Shown piece by piece: positions 1 to 8,672 of a stretch of DNA of 64,000 nucleotides (position 1 is its first letter; each line of letters opens with the position of its first letter). The position numbers and the translations under genes were made by a program. This DNA is from an uncultured Cyclobacteriaceae bacterium (GTDB lineage Bacteria; Bacteroidota; Bacteroidia; Cytophagales; Cyclobacteriaceae): contig CAKZRQ010000017.1 in the NCBI GenBank assembly GCA_937146645.1, positions 186,001 to 250,000 on the forward strand. The letters are read 5' to 3'. The notes beneath the pieces are model-generated. The model had not been told where the DNA came from. It ran no database searches and saw only the letters and a list, made by a program, of their open reading frames with translations.

Positions 1-1
1 T

Positions 2-2044
2 AGAATGAACAGGAGAAAAGGCTTGGCCTTTGGAGCTGAAAAAGGTCTCGCTGGAATGAGCTCTCAGCCTGAAGTCGAAGCTATCCTTGAGGCTTTTTCT
101 GATGGAGTGAATCAATACATTAATAGCTTGTCAAGTGCTACACTTCCGGTGGAGTACAAAATCCTTAATTATCGTCCAGAGCCATGGACTCCATACAAAT
201 CTGCATTGCTGCTGAAGTACATGGCTGATATGCTCATGGGAGATGCCGACCTCCAGTTTTCTAACCTCAGAAAAATTCTTGGTCAGGAGATGGTAGATAA
301 GTTATTTCCTTACTTCCCAGAAGATAATGATCCTGTGATCGAGGCTGAGAGAGTTTGGGCGTTTGAACCCATAGAAATTCAAGCTCCTGATAGTACGACT
401 TATCCAGATGACTTATTAGTTTTAGATCCCTTACCAGCACCTGAGCCAGGGATAGGATCGAATAATTGGGCTGTTGCAGGAAGTAAGACCAAAAGTGGTC
501 GTCCCATCCTGGCAAATGATCCTCACTTAGGTTTGAATTTGCCTTCGATTTGGTATTCCATGCAGTTGACCACTCCTGAACATAGTGTAAAAGGAGCGAC
601 CTTGCCAGGTGCGATCGGAGTAATCTCAGGGTTCAACGAAAATATTGCTTGGGGAGTGACCAATGCCACAAAAGACGCAAGGGATTGGTATAAAATTACT
701 TTCAAAGACGAATCTAGAAGACAGTACAAATTCGGCGAAGAATGGAGAGACACCGAGTTTAGAATAGAGGAAATAAAGGTTAAAGGTCAAGAGTCATTTA
801 TTGATACGGTAGTTTATACTCATTATGGGCCAGTCGTGTACGACAAAACATTCAGATCAGATAGACAGGATGTTAATTTTTCTCTGAAGTGGACAGCGCA
901 TGACGAATCTCAAGAGGTCAAAACCTTCATCTTGATGAATAAGGCAAAAAATCATGATGACTACAATGCCGCCTTAGATAACTACATAGCTCCTCCACAG
1001 AACTTTGTTTTTGCTGCTAAGGACGGAGATATAGCCATGAGAATTCAGGGTAAATTCCCAGTGAAATGGGAAGGACAGGGACGATTCTTCATGGATGGCG
1101 CTGACCCTTTAATGGACTGGCAAGCATATATTCCTTTTGATCAGAATGCTAGTACTTTAAATCCGGAAAGAGGGTTTGTTTCTTCTGCAAATCAACATCC
1201 TGTGGATCCTTCGTATCCATATTTTGTTTGGGACAGAAGCTACGAGCATTATAGAAATAGGAGACTCAATAATCAGCTTCGGCAAATGAATGATATTACA
1301 GTCGATGACATGAAGGCTCTGCAGTTTGATGATTATTATTTGCACGCAGCGGAAGCTTTGCCAGTAATGATGGAACTTTTGGATGAATCCAAATTCGATT
1401 CAGATGATGCCAAAAAATATATTCAAGAGTTGAAATCATGGGATTTTTATGCGGACCCTAATCAGAAAGCGCCGACATTATTCTATATCTGGTGGGATAA
1501 GGTGGATGATGAGGTCTGGAAAGAATGGTATGCATGGGATGCTCCTATTACAACTCCGAACAATTATCAAATGGTGTCCCTTATGAAGAATGAGCCAGAT
1601 TCAGAAATATTTGATCATGGTAATACAGAAAATGTGGAGAATGCCTCGACTCATGTGAATGCTGGATTTGAAAGCATGTTAGCTAGAATGGCAGAGTGGG
1701 AAGCAGAAGAAGGCGATTATTCTTGGGCAAACTACAAAAGGACAAGCGTAAGACATCTTGTTCCTCAGTTTGAGTCCTTCTCAGTTTCAAACGTCTACAC
1801 GGGTGGGGGCCGCGGTATTTTAAATGCAACTAGCGAAAGACACGGTGCATCCTGGAGGATGGTAGTTGAGCTGGGTGAACAGCCGAATGCCTATGGGATT
1901 TACCCAGGAGGGCAGTCTGGTAATCCCGGAAGTCGCTTTTATTCAAACATGATCAATCGATGGTCTAAGGGAGAGTATATTGATTTTTCACTCCGAAGCG
2001 TTGAAGATACTCAAGAGGCATTGTTCACTACTACTTTAAACTAA
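2..2044 (+). CDS. Penicillin acylase family protein (5' partial)
   Basis: An N-terminal nucleophile (Ntn) hydrolase of the penicillin G/acyl-homoserine-lactone acylase family, normally exported and self-cleaved into alpha and beta subunits. The reading frame is open to the window edge, so the true start, signal peptide and roughly the first hundred residues lie outside. Counting from the first in-frame ATG at 5, the processing site is the Gly151-Ser152 junction in GIGSNNWAVAG; Ser152 would become the beta-subunit nucleophile. The following NDPHLGLNLPSIWY block and the late SGNPGSRFY motif are also family hallmarks. The substrate cannot be told from sequence; such enzymes hydrolyse amide bonds of acylated amino compounds, including quorum signals. 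It is followed after 5 bases by a small membrane protein and has no link to the polysaccharide genes. Confidence 0.9.
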   Translation, partial: RMNRRKGLAFGAEKGLAGMSSQPEVEAILEAFSDGVNQYINSLSSATLPVEYKILNYRPEPWTPYKSALLLKYMADMLMGDADLQFSNLRKILGQEMVDKLFPYFPEDNDPVIEAERVWAFEPIEIQAPDSTTYPDDLLVLDPLPAPEPGIGSNNWAVAGSKTKSGRPILANDPHLGLNLPSIWYSMQLTTPEHSVKGATLPGAIGVISGFNENIAWGVTNATKDARDWYKITFKDESRRQYKFGEEWRDTEFRIEEIKVKGQESFIDTVVYTHYGPVVYDKTFRSDRQDVNFSLKWTAHDESQEVKTFILMNKAKNHDDYNAALDNYIAPPQNFVFAAKDGDIAMRIQGKFPVKWEGQGRFFMDGADPLMDWQAYIPFDQNASTLNPERGFVSSANQHPVDPSYPYFVWDRSYEHYRNRRLNNQLRQMNDITVDDMKALQFDDYYLHAAEALPVMMELLDESKFDSDDAKKYIQELKSWDFYADPNQKAPTLFYIWWDKVDDEVWKEWYAWDAPITTPNNYQMVSLMKNEPDSEIFDHGNTENVENASTHVNAGFESMLARMAEWEAEEGDYSWANYKRTSVRHLVPQFESFSVSNVYTGGGRGILNATSERHGASWRMVVELGEQPNAYGIYPGGQSGNPGSRFYSNMINRWSKGEYIDFSLRSVEDTQEALFTTTLN

Positions 2045-2049
2045 CCATC

Positions 2050-2421
2050 ATGAAATTTATTGGACTTACATTTCTCGTTGTACTGGTTGTTGGGATAATA
2101 AACCCATTTTTTCCATTCTGGATAGTCATGATTTGTATTGGGGTGGTATCAGCCCTTATAGGTTTACCAGGATTTGTCTCCTTTCTTGCCGGTGCAATAG
2201 GAATGGGTTTGGTTTGGGTAGGCCAAAGCTTTTACCTAAGTATCTATAGTGGTAGTGATTTGCCTCAAATGATGTCAGAGTTGATTGGCGTTGGTTCAGG
2301 AATGACTTTGGTGGCAATTACAGGTGTATTAGGGTTTATAATTGGTGGATTAAGTGCTTGGTCTGGATCTGCACTGCGCTCTGCCTTGAAACCTACTCCT
2401 GATAATATCTACAAGGGCTAG
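2050..2421 (+). CDS. Small hydrophobic membrane protein, unknown function
   Basis: 123 residues, almost wholly hydrophobic, with about four predicted membrane segments: roughly residues 4-22, 24-44, 46-68 and 85-107. The C-terminal tail is short and polar (ALKPTPDNIYKG). No motif is recognised. It starts with ATG five bases after the penicillin acylase stop, so the two are probably cotranscribed. A few Gly-rich helices (GLPGFVSFLAGAIGMG, GVLGFIIGGLSAWSG) resemble small integral membrane proteins often found as singletons in Bacteroidota. Function not assigned. Confidence 0.75.
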   Translation: MKFIGLTFLVVLVVGIINPFFPFWIVMICIGVVSALIGLPGFVSFLAGAIGMGLVWVGQSFYLSIYSGSDLPQMMSELIGVGSGMTLVAITGVLGFIIGGLSAWSGSALRSALKPTPDNIYKG

Positions 2422-2450
2422 AATCTCCCTAAATTTTTCTGTTAAATAGT

Positions 2451-2479
2451 TTTGTATTATCCCTGAATGAGTACCTTTG
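2451..2479 (+). promoter_or_regulatory. Bacteroidota-type promoter for the first regulator gene
   Basis: TTTG at 2451-2454 and TACCTTTG at 2472-2479 match the Bacteroidota sigma consensus (-33 TTTG, -7 TAnnTTTG) with 17 bases between them. Transcription would start near 2485-2490, just before the AGGAG at 2491-2495 and the ATG at 2504. The -7 box lies in the loop of the inverted repeat at 2462-2493. Confidence 0.55.
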
Positions 2480-2493
2480 TTACTCACTTCAGG
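2462..2493. promoter_or_regulatory. Inverted repeat over the promoter of the first regulator, candidate operator
   Basis: Left arm CCTGAATGAGTA (2462-2473), spacer CCTTTGT (2474-2480), right arm TACTCACTTCAGG (2481-2493), complementary apart from one extra base in the right arm. The inner core TGAGTA-N7-TACTCA recurs at 59411-59429 before the paralogous regulator. Its position on the -7 box and start site is where a repressor would act, so autoregulation by the winged-helix protein is a reasonable inference. An RNA hairpin acting on translation is the alternative. Confidence 0.5.
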
Positions 2494-2503
2494 AGTGATT
2501 TTT

Positions 2504-3010
2504 ATGCTGGATTCGTTAATCACCTCGAAAACCAGATTGAGGTTATTAGTCAAGTTTTTTGTTAACTCAGATAATCAGAGCCATTTGCGTGGTTTGGCTG
2601 ATGAGTTTGGAGAGTCTACTAATTCCATTAGAAAGGAACTCAATCATTTGACTGGAGCGGGTATTCTGGTCCGTCAAAATGATAAGAATAAGGTCACCTA
2701 TCAGGCTAATATTTCCCACCCCTTCTTCCATAGCATACAGGATATTATTCGCAAATATCTTGGACTAGATGATTTGCTGGAGCAGATACTGTCCCGAATG
2801 GGAGACGTGGATCAGGTAGTCCTTACCGGAGATATTGCTGAAGGCAAGGATACAGGGCAAATTGATGTCTGTGTCTGTGGTGATCAATTAAATGATCGAT
2901 ACATCAAATATCTCACTTCACGTCTTCAAAAAATGATTGATCGTAAGGTGAAGTTTGAATTGGTGAATCAAAGAGTAAAGGACCGCGGACTGGTCCTTTT
3001 TGAAAAGTAA
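2504..3010 (+). CDS. Winged-helix regulator with degenerate nucleotidyltransferase-like domain (paralogue 1)
   Basis: 168 residues. The ATG at 2504 is chosen over an upstream TTG at 2477 because AGGAG lies 8 bases before it and because it gives exactly the length and N-terminus (MLDSL-TSKTR) of the paralogue at 59893. Residues 1-75 form an ArsR/MarR-like winged helix; the recognition helix is about ESTNSIRKELNHL (37-49). Residues 84-155 resemble the minimal nucleotidyltransferase fold: TGDIAEGKDTGQIDVCVCG (108-126) sits where active enzymes have GSxxxGxxxxxSDIDL. The Ser is Asp and only one of the two metal Asp residues remains, so catalysis is unlikely. It stands first in the polysaccharide locus and is followed after about 30 bases by the export gene. 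The likely role is transcriptional control of the locus; this is inferred from fold and position. Confidence 0.8.
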   Translation: MLDSLITSKTRLRLLVKFFVNSDNQSHLRGLADEFGESTNSIRKELNHLTGAGILVRQNDKNKVTYQANISHPFFHSIQDIIRKYLGLDDLLEQILSRMGDVDQVVLTGDIAEGKDTGQIDVCVCGDQLNDRYIKYLTSRLQKMIDRKVKFELVNQRVKDRGLVLFEK

Positions 3011-3011
3011 G

Positions 3012-3030
3012 ACCCTTTAGAAAAAAGGGT
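3012..3030 (+). promoter_or_regulatory. Small hairpin between regulator and export gene
   Basis: ACCCTTT (3012-3018) and AAAGGGT (3024-3030) are complementary with loop AGAAA. It lies in the 31-base gap before the SLBB export gene. There is no T-run after it, so it is a weak terminator at best and could be an attenuator, processing site or chance. Confidence 0.3.
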
Positions 3031-3041
3031 TTAGGATTAAA

Positions 3042-5774
3042 ATGCTAGGTCATACTGTGACTGAAAGGGCGAAGCTGTATAAGGCCCTATTTATTTTCGG
3101 ATATAAATTGCAACTTAGCCCTGTTTTTTATCGAGATAACGAAATCATATTGAGAAAACTCGTACAATCTAATATTTCCCTTTTGAGGCTTTTGATGGTC
3201 TCAGTAATGGTCCTTCTGGTTCATTTATCTATAGCTCAAAGCTTAAGTGATATCCAAAATCTTAAGGTAGATGATTTATCTGATGCTCAAATTGAGCAAC
3301 TGATAAATAGAGCTCAGGCTGAAGGTATTTCGCCTGATAGAATTGATGTTTTAGCGAGAGAAAGAGGGATGAGTTCTTTGGAAGCTTCAAAGCTGCGAAC
3401 TCGAATTACTGATCTTCTTTCCAGTTCAAATATTCAAGGTGATTTACCTAATTCATTTCAAGGAAGAGCATTAGCAGGGGAGGAGCAAGATGTTTTATTT
3501 GACTCTTTAAGACGAAGTGATCCGTATTATGATTTGACCCCTTTCCAGAAGAAAATCTTTGGATTTAAGCTATTCCATAATCAGAATCTAGATTTTAGCC
3601 CGAGCTTAAATTTGCCTACCCCTAGTTCCTATGTAATAGGTTCTGGCGATCAGTTGCTTGTTGATATTTATGGTACCTCACAAGCTGCTTTCGACTTAGT
3701 TGTGAATCCTGAGGGTAAGGTCTTTGTTCCAAATCTGGGTCCCATTCAATTAGGAGGTGCTACAATTGGTGCTGCAGAAGCAAGATTAAAATCCCAGCTG
3801 AGCAGAATTTATTCTGGTCTTAACGGGTCAAATCCATCGGCATTCTTAGACATTCGTCTTGGTAATATTAGATCTATAAAGGTTTCTATGGTTGGCGAAT
3901 TAACCCGACCAGGAACTTATACACTCCCTTCGTTTGCCACAGTATTTAATGGCCTCTACGCCGCAGGCGGGCCAAACGAGAATGGAGCATTTAGAAAAAT
4001 CCAAGTCTACCGGGACTCCAAACTTGTCGCAACAGTTGATATCTACGAGTTCCTCTCAAAAGGGGATCAGTCGGCTAATATAAATCTCCAGGATAATGAT
4101 GTGATAATCGTGCCGCCGGTTGAAGCTAGGGTAGAGATCATCGGGCCTGTTCGAAGAGAAGGATTTTTTGAGGTCAAGTCTGGAGAAAAATTAACAGACC
4201 TTTATATCTATACTGGAGGTTTCACTAGTCTTGCTTATAAAGACCGAGTGACGATCAGGAGAATAGAGAACAATGAGCGCAAAGTAGTTGATGTCCCATC
4301 CGAACAATTCGACCAATTTATTTTACTTGATGGAGATGAGATCTTAATTGGTGAGGCATTGGATCGTTTTGCAAACCGGGTCCAAATTTCAGGGTCTGTG
4401 AACCGCCCGGGGGAATATTCTTTGGATCAAGGGGAATTGACTGTAAAAGGCTTGATCAGTAAGGCAGAGGGACTCCGCCCCGAAGCTTTCACCAATCGTG
4501 CGACACTATATCGAACGAGTGACGATTTAACACTTGCGGCCGAATCAATAGATCTTGCAGGGATTATAGACGGAACTGTCGATGATGTTGCATTAAAAAA
4601 TGAGGATCTTTTGTTCATTCCAAGTAGGTATGATATTCAGGAAGAATACTATGTGAAGGTTTCTGGTGAGGTTAATTATCCTGGGACCTATCCATACGCA
4701 TCCCAAATGACAATAGGTGATCTTATATTGAGGTCAGGTGGACTTCTTGAATCAGCCTCAAACTCTTCCATAGAAGTTGCCAGAAGAGTCAGGGATGCAA
4801 GTTCAGGAAAGATTGCTCAGATTGAAACCTTAACAATTGATCCAAACCTGAGTCTCACGGAAACTGAGAAAAACTTCCCGCTCCAACCTTTCGATCATGT
4901 ATTCATTCGAAGAAGCCCAGGGTTCGAAAGGGAGCAAATAATTACTATTCGAGGTGAAGTGATTTATCCCGGTGATTTTGCCATTTCCAGAGGGGATGAA
5001 CGAATTTCTGATGTAATAAAAAGGGCTGGTGGTTTAAATCAGTACGCCTATCCAAAGGGAGCGAGTTTGATTAGAAGAACGGTTTACTTCCAAGAGAAGA
5101 CTGAAGAGGAGCGGAAAGAAGAATTACTAAGTGATATTAAAAAGAGCCTTGATCCAAATTATAATCGGGAGAATAATGAAGCTGAAGCTATTCTTTATGA
5201 CCGGGTAGATAGGAAATTAACTCAAAGGGAAATGGAGAGATTACTCAGAGAAAGAGAGCAGGCTCAAGAGCAACTTTTCCAGAACTTGTCAGTTTTAGAT
5301 TCTTTATCAGCTGATTCGACATTGGTAAAAATGAGAATGAATGAGCAGGATTTTGTTGGAATCGATCTAGAGAAGATCATGGCGAATCCAGGTTCTGAGG
5401 AAGATTTAATTCTGATGGAAGGTGATATAATTCAAGTTCCAAAAGAGCTGCAGACCGTAAGAATGGTAGGTGAAGTTTTACTTCCAACCACAACTAGATT
5501 TGTCCAAAATCAGGGATTAAAAAGATATATTTCAAGGGCAGGGGGCTTCACTGAGAATGCGAGAAGATCAAAAACCTACGTGGTTTATGCCAATGGAGAT
5601 GCGAAAAGAACCCATAGCTTTTTGGGATTGAAATTCTATCCAAATTTAGAACCCGGGGCAGAAATAATTGTCCCTCAGAAACCACCCAAGAATCGATTAG
5701 GAGCAGCGAGTTGGATAGGCTTAGCTTCTAGTCTAGCGACTTTGGGAATTCTTGTTCAAAGCTTAATTGAGTAA
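3042..5774 (+). CDS. SLBB-domain polysaccharide export protein (Wza/Wzx-system outer-membrane channel family)
   Basis: 910 residues. An export signal sits at about residues 48-66 (LLMVSVMVLLVHLSIAQ). It is followed by a Poly_export (PF02563-type) domain beginning near SYVIGSGDQLLVDIYG and six SLBB-like domains. Each SLBB begins with a [VI]xGEVxxPGxY-like strand, e.g. VGELTRPGTY, ISGSVNRPGEY, VSGEVNYPGTY, IRGEVIYPGDF and VGEVLLP. A Glu/Arg-rich helical insert lies at about 685-765 and a C-terminal hydrophobic helix anchors it. E. coli Wza is about 380 residues, so this is a much longer form, common in Bacteroidota. The start is uncertain: ATG 3042 has AGGA five bases upstream but gives a long N-terminus, whereas TTG 3150 or ATG 3195 would give an ordinary signal peptide. 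It probably forms the outer-membrane/periplasmic export conduit for the locus. Confidence 0.9.
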   Translation: MLGHTVTERAKLYKALFIFGYKLQLSPVFYRDNEIILRKLVQSNISLLRLLMVSVMVLLVHLSIAQSLSDIQNLKVDDLSDAQIEQLINRAQAEGISPDRIDVLARERGMSSLEASKLRTRITDLLSSSNIQGDLPNSFQGRALAGEEQDVLFDSLRRSDPYYDLTPFQKKIFGFKLFHNQNLDFSPSLNLPTPSSYVIGSGDQLLVDIYGTSQAAFDLVVNPEGKVFVPNLGPIQLGGATIGAAEARLKSQLSRIYSGLNGSNPSAFLDIRLGNIRSIKVSMVGELTRPGTYTLPSFATVFNGLYAAGGPNENGAFRKIQVYRDSKLVATVDIYEFLSKGDQSANINLQDNDVIIVPPVEARVEIIGPVRREGFFEVKSGEKLTDLYIYTGGFTSLAYKDRVTIRRIENNERKVVDVPSEQFDQFILLDGDEILIGEALDRFANRVQISGSVNRPGEYSLDQGELTVKGLISKAEGLRPEAFTNRATLYRTSDDLTLAAESIDLAGIIDGTVDDVALKNEDLLFIPSRYDIQEEYYVKVSGEVNYPGTYPYASQMTIGDLILRSGGLLESASNSSIEVARRVRDASSGKIAQIETLTIDPNLSLTETEKNFPLQPFDHVFIRRSPGFEREQIITIRGEVIYPGDFAISRGDERISDVIKRAGGLNQYAYPKGASLIRRTVYFQEKTEEERKEELLSDIKKSLDPNYNRENNEAEAILYDRVDRKLTQREMERLLREREQAQEQLFQNLSVLDSLSADSTLVKMRMNEQDFVGIDLEKIMANPGSEEDLILMEGDIIQVPKELQTVRMVGEVLLPTTTRFVQNQGLKRYISRAGGFTENARRSKTYVVYANGDAKRTHSFLGLKFYPNLEPGAEIIVPQKPPKNRLGAASWIGLASSLATLGILVQSLIE

Positions 5775-5797
5775 ATATTAAAACCAACTTTTAAATC

Positions 5798-7117
5798 ATG
5801 AAAATTGCAGTAGTCGGTACAGGATATGTTGGACTTGTTTCAGGCGCATGTTTTGCGGATGTAGGTATTGAAGTCACCTGTGTTGATATCGATCAAAAGA
5901 AAATTGACAATCTTAAAAAGGGCATCATGCCTATATATGAGCCTGGTCTAGAAGAGATTGTTGTTCGAAATTACAATAGTGGCAGACTTCATTTTAGTAC
6001 AGACCTAGGCGAAGCCATCCAAGGAGCCTCTGTCGCATTTATTGCTGTGGGTACTCCTCCAGGTGAGGATGGTTCTGCTGATCTGCAATATGTTTTGGCT
6101 GTTGCAGACGAAATTGGGACCAAAATGAGTGACTACATCGTGGTTGCGACGAAGAGTACTGTGCCTGTCACCACCGGTGAGAAAGTTCGTGCAGCAATCA
6201 AAGGAGCACTCGATAAAAGAAGTTCTGACTTGCCTTTTGCGGTAGCCTCAAATCCTGAGTTCCTTAAAGAGGGGGCAGCAGTGGATGACTTCTTGAAACC
6301 GGATAGAATCGTGATAGGAGTGGATGATGAGCGAGCGGAAGAAATCATGAGACGCCTTTACAAGCCATTCCAATTAAGTGGTGAAAGGATTATTTACATG
6401 GATATCCCTTCTGCAGAGATGACCAAATACGCTGCAAATTCCATGTTGGCGACTAAAATCTCATTCATGAACGATATAGCTAATCTATGTGAATTGGTTG
6501 GCGCCGACGCTAATATGGTAAGAAAGGGAATAGGTTCGGATCCACGGATTGGAAATAAATTCATTTATCCTGGAGTAGGTTATGGGGGATCTTGCTTCCC
6601 AAAAGATGTCAAAGCTATCATTAAAACAGCTAAGCAGTACGATTATAACTTGAGAGTTCTTCAGGCTGTGGAGGATGTAAATGATGACCAGAAGCATGTG
6701 CTAGCCAATAAAGTTAAAGAACACTTTGGGGAGGACTTATCTGGAATGACTTTCGCTATGTGGGGTTTAAGTTTCAAGCCGAACACAGATGATATGCGAG
6801 AAGCTCCTGCAGGAGTAATAATTGATGAATTAAGAGCTGCTGGAGCGAAAGTTAAAGCTTATGATCCTGTAGCAATGGAGGAAGCTAAAGAGCATTACCT
6901 CTTTGATAAAGTTACCTATTGTAAGGATTCTTATGATGCTTTGGTTGATGCAGACGCTTTGCTTCTTGTTACTGAGTGGTCAGAATTCAGGATTCCAAGT
7001 TGGGAAGCCATGGGGAAACTTTTGAAAAACAAGGTGATTTTTGACGGTAGAAATATCTACGATAAAAAATATCTGAAGACTTTAGGCTATCAGGTATACA
7101 GTATAGGATCAAAGTAA
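5798..7117 (+). CDS. ugd: UDP-glucose 6-dehydrogenase
   Basis: Oxidises UDP-glucose to UDP-glucuronate with two NAD+, in the cytoplasm, supplying uronic acid for the polysaccharide. 439 residues, usual length. The N-terminal Rossmann motif GTGYVG is at 7-12; substrate motifs NPEFLKEG (152-159) and the catalytic-cysteine block [12 protein letters not shown] (259-270, Cys266) are intact; the C-terminal NAD/UDP domain carries [15 protein letters not shown]. It starts with ATG 23 bases after the export gene and is probably cotranscribed with it. It is followed by a hairpin at 7125-7152, so the distal genes may be expressed less. Confidence 0.95.
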   Translation: MKIAVVGTGYVGLVSGACFADVGIEVTCVDIDQKKIDNLKKGIMPIYEPGLEEIVVRNYNSGRLHFSTDLGEAIQGASVAFIAVGTPPGEDGSADLQYVLAVADEIGTKMSDYIVVATKSTVPVTTGEKVRAAIKGALDKRSSDLPFAVASNPEFLKEGAAVDDFLKPDRIVIGVDDERAEEIMRRLYKPFQLSGERIIYMDIPSAEMTKYAANSMLATKISFMNDIANLCELVGADANMVRKGIGSDPRIGNKFIYPGVGYGGSCFPKDVKAIIKTAKQYDYNLRVLQAVEDVNDDQKHVLANKVKEHFGEDLSGMTFAMWGLSFKPNTDDMREAPAGVIIDELRAAGAKVKAYDPVAMEEAKEHYLFDKVTYCKDSYDALVDADALLLVTEWSEFRIPSWEAMGKLLKNKVIFDGRNIYDKKYLKTLGYQVYSIGSK

Positions 7118-7124
7118 GATATCC

Positions 7125-7152
7125 GAGGTACTCCTTAAGAAAGGAGTACCTC
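7125..7152 (+). terminator. Perfect 12-bp hairpin after ugd
   Basis: GAGGTACTCCTT (7125-7136), loop AAGA, AAGGAGTACCTC (7141-7152). The stem is perfect, but it is followed only by ACTTATTTAG rather than a clean T-run. It is therefore a partial terminator, attenuator or RNA-stability element inside the cluster. The 100-base gap to the next gene is the largest between 5774 and 19079. Confidence 0.5.
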
Positions 7153-7217
7153 ACTTATTTAGATTTCATTTTTTGGTTAAGATTTTGCAATGAAGGAAAT
7201 CTTAATCCAGTCATAGT

Positions 7218-8672
7218 TTGACGAGCCAAAAGAAAAATATTTTATCAGGGGTTTTTTGGAATTCGGTTCAGGTTCTGATTAATAAATCCTTTGCTTTCAT
7301 TATCAAGCTTGTTCTTGCCAGGATTCTCTTTCCTGAAGAATTTGGCTTGGTTGGGATGGCTGTTGTATTTACTAGCTTTGTTGGAATTTTCAATGATCTG
7401 GGTTTTGGCGCAGCCTTAATTCAGAAGAAGGAAACAAAGCTGAGTGAATCCCATTATAACACAGCCTTTTGGACTGGTGCTATTTGGTCCTTGATTATTT
7501 TTCAGATAATGGTCTTCGTGGTAAGCCCCTTTGCGGCAAGTTTCTACGATGAGCCCATTCTTGCTCAAATTATCCCGGTTTTATCTCTGAGCATTCTCTC
7601 AGGTCCTATTAACCTTGTGCATAAAGCAAAGCTTTACAGAGATCTGAAATTTAAACAGATAGCATTTATTGAAAATGTATCATCGGTTACTTCAGGGGTT
7701 TTTGCTTTAGTATTAGCATTGATGGGGGCAGGAGTGTGGTCCCTGGTTTTGAATTCCCTAACCACATTCATTATTGCTGTACCTCTATATTTCAGGGCGA
7801 CTTTCTGGCTGCCAAAGTTTGAATGGTCGGAGCAGGCTTTCAAAGATATTTTTGGTTTTGGTGTTTACACCATGGGAACCGGGTTGGCAAATAATGTCAT
7901 AAATAAGGTTGATTATCTTCTGATAGGGAAGCTACTTAGTGCAAGTGCATTAGGTGCCTACACGCTTGCATTCGTATTGACGGATACCTTTAGAAGTCAA
8001 TTGATGTCTATTATGAATAAGGTGATGTATCCTATTTATGGTAAGACTCAAGATGATAAAAGCTCTATGAAGAGGTATTATCTGAACGTGGTGAAATACA
8101 ATAGTTTAGTCGTAAACCCCTTAATGGGTATTTTATTTGTTTTGGCTCAGCCAATCATTTTTAATTTCTTCGGAGCGAAATGGTCGGAAACTGTTGAACC
8201 TCTTCAGATTATTTCAATATCCGTCATTTTCCACATGATGGTGAATAGTAATACTGTTCTGATCCGAGGGATGGGTAAGGCCAGGTTAGAGTTCTTGATC
8301 CAGTTATTCAAGGCATTATTCCTATTCTTGCCAGCAATTTCAATTGGTGTTTACTATTATGGAATTGTGGGTGCGGCTTATGCCATACTTTTTAATAAAA
8401 TAGCCAGTGTTATTATCGCTCAGATTTATTTGAAGAGGCTTGTAGATGTCTCATTTGGAGATCTTATGGACTCTTTGAAAGTTACTTTGCTTTCGTTACT
8501 AGTATCCATTACCCTAGGGGAGGTTTGCTACCATTATTTAGGCTTGAATTTTATTTTCACTGGTGTCTTAATGCTTGCAAGTTATCTGACTGTTGTTTGG
8601 ATAATGATGAAAGGTGAACTCAAAGCTCAGTATTCAGAGCTTCGTATGAAAAAGTCCTTTTCTTACAAATGA
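7218..8672 (+). CDS. wzx: Lipopolysaccharide/O-unit flippase, Wzx (MOP superfamily)
   Basis: 484 residues with about 12-14 membrane helices. N-terminal NILSGVFWNSVQVLINK and GLVGMAVVFTSFVGIFNDLGFGAALIQKK are typical of the WzxC/TuaB-type branch of the polysaccharide flippases. It would move undecaprenyl-diphosphate-linked repeat units from the cytoplasmic to the periplasmic face of the inner membrane. The start is TTG at 7218; the next in-frame ATG would remove the first conserved helix, so TTG is preferred. The stop overlaps the next gene by four bases (ATGA), indicating translational coupling. Confidence 0.9.
   Translation: MTSQKKNILSGVFWNSVQVLINKSFAFIIKLVLARILFPEEFGLVGMAVVFTSFVGIFNDLGFGAALIQKKETKLSESHYNTAFWTGAIWSLIIFQIMVFVVSPFAASFYDEPILAQIIPVLSLSILSGPINLVHKAKLYRDLKFKQIAFIENVSSVTSGVFALVLALMGAGVWSLVLNSLTTFIIAVPLYFRATFWLPKFEWSEQAFKDIFGFGVYTMGTGLANNVINKVDYLLIGKLLSASALGAYTLAFVLTDTFRSQLMSIMNKVMYPIYGKTQDDKSSMKRYYLNVVKYNSLVVNPLMGILFVLAQPIIFNFFGAKWSETVEPLQIISISVIFHMMVNSNTVLIRGMGKARLEFLIQLFKALFLFLPAISIGVYYYGIVGAAYAILFNKIASVIIAQIYLKRLVDVSFGDLMDSLKVTLLSLLVSITLGEVCYHYLGLNFIFTGVLMLASYLTVVWIMMKGELKAQYSELRMKKSFSYK

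Noticed and set aside
2477..2503. Upstream TTG start for the first regulator
   Set aside because: It would begin inside the promoter -7 box and palindrome; ATG 2504 has AGGAG and matches the paralogue's N-terminus and length.
4427..4618. Minus-strand open frames inside the large genes (this one and many others throughout the window)
   Set aside because: They lie wholly within well-supported + strand genes, are short, and read as low-complexity Ser/Leu-rich shadows without start signals or domains.
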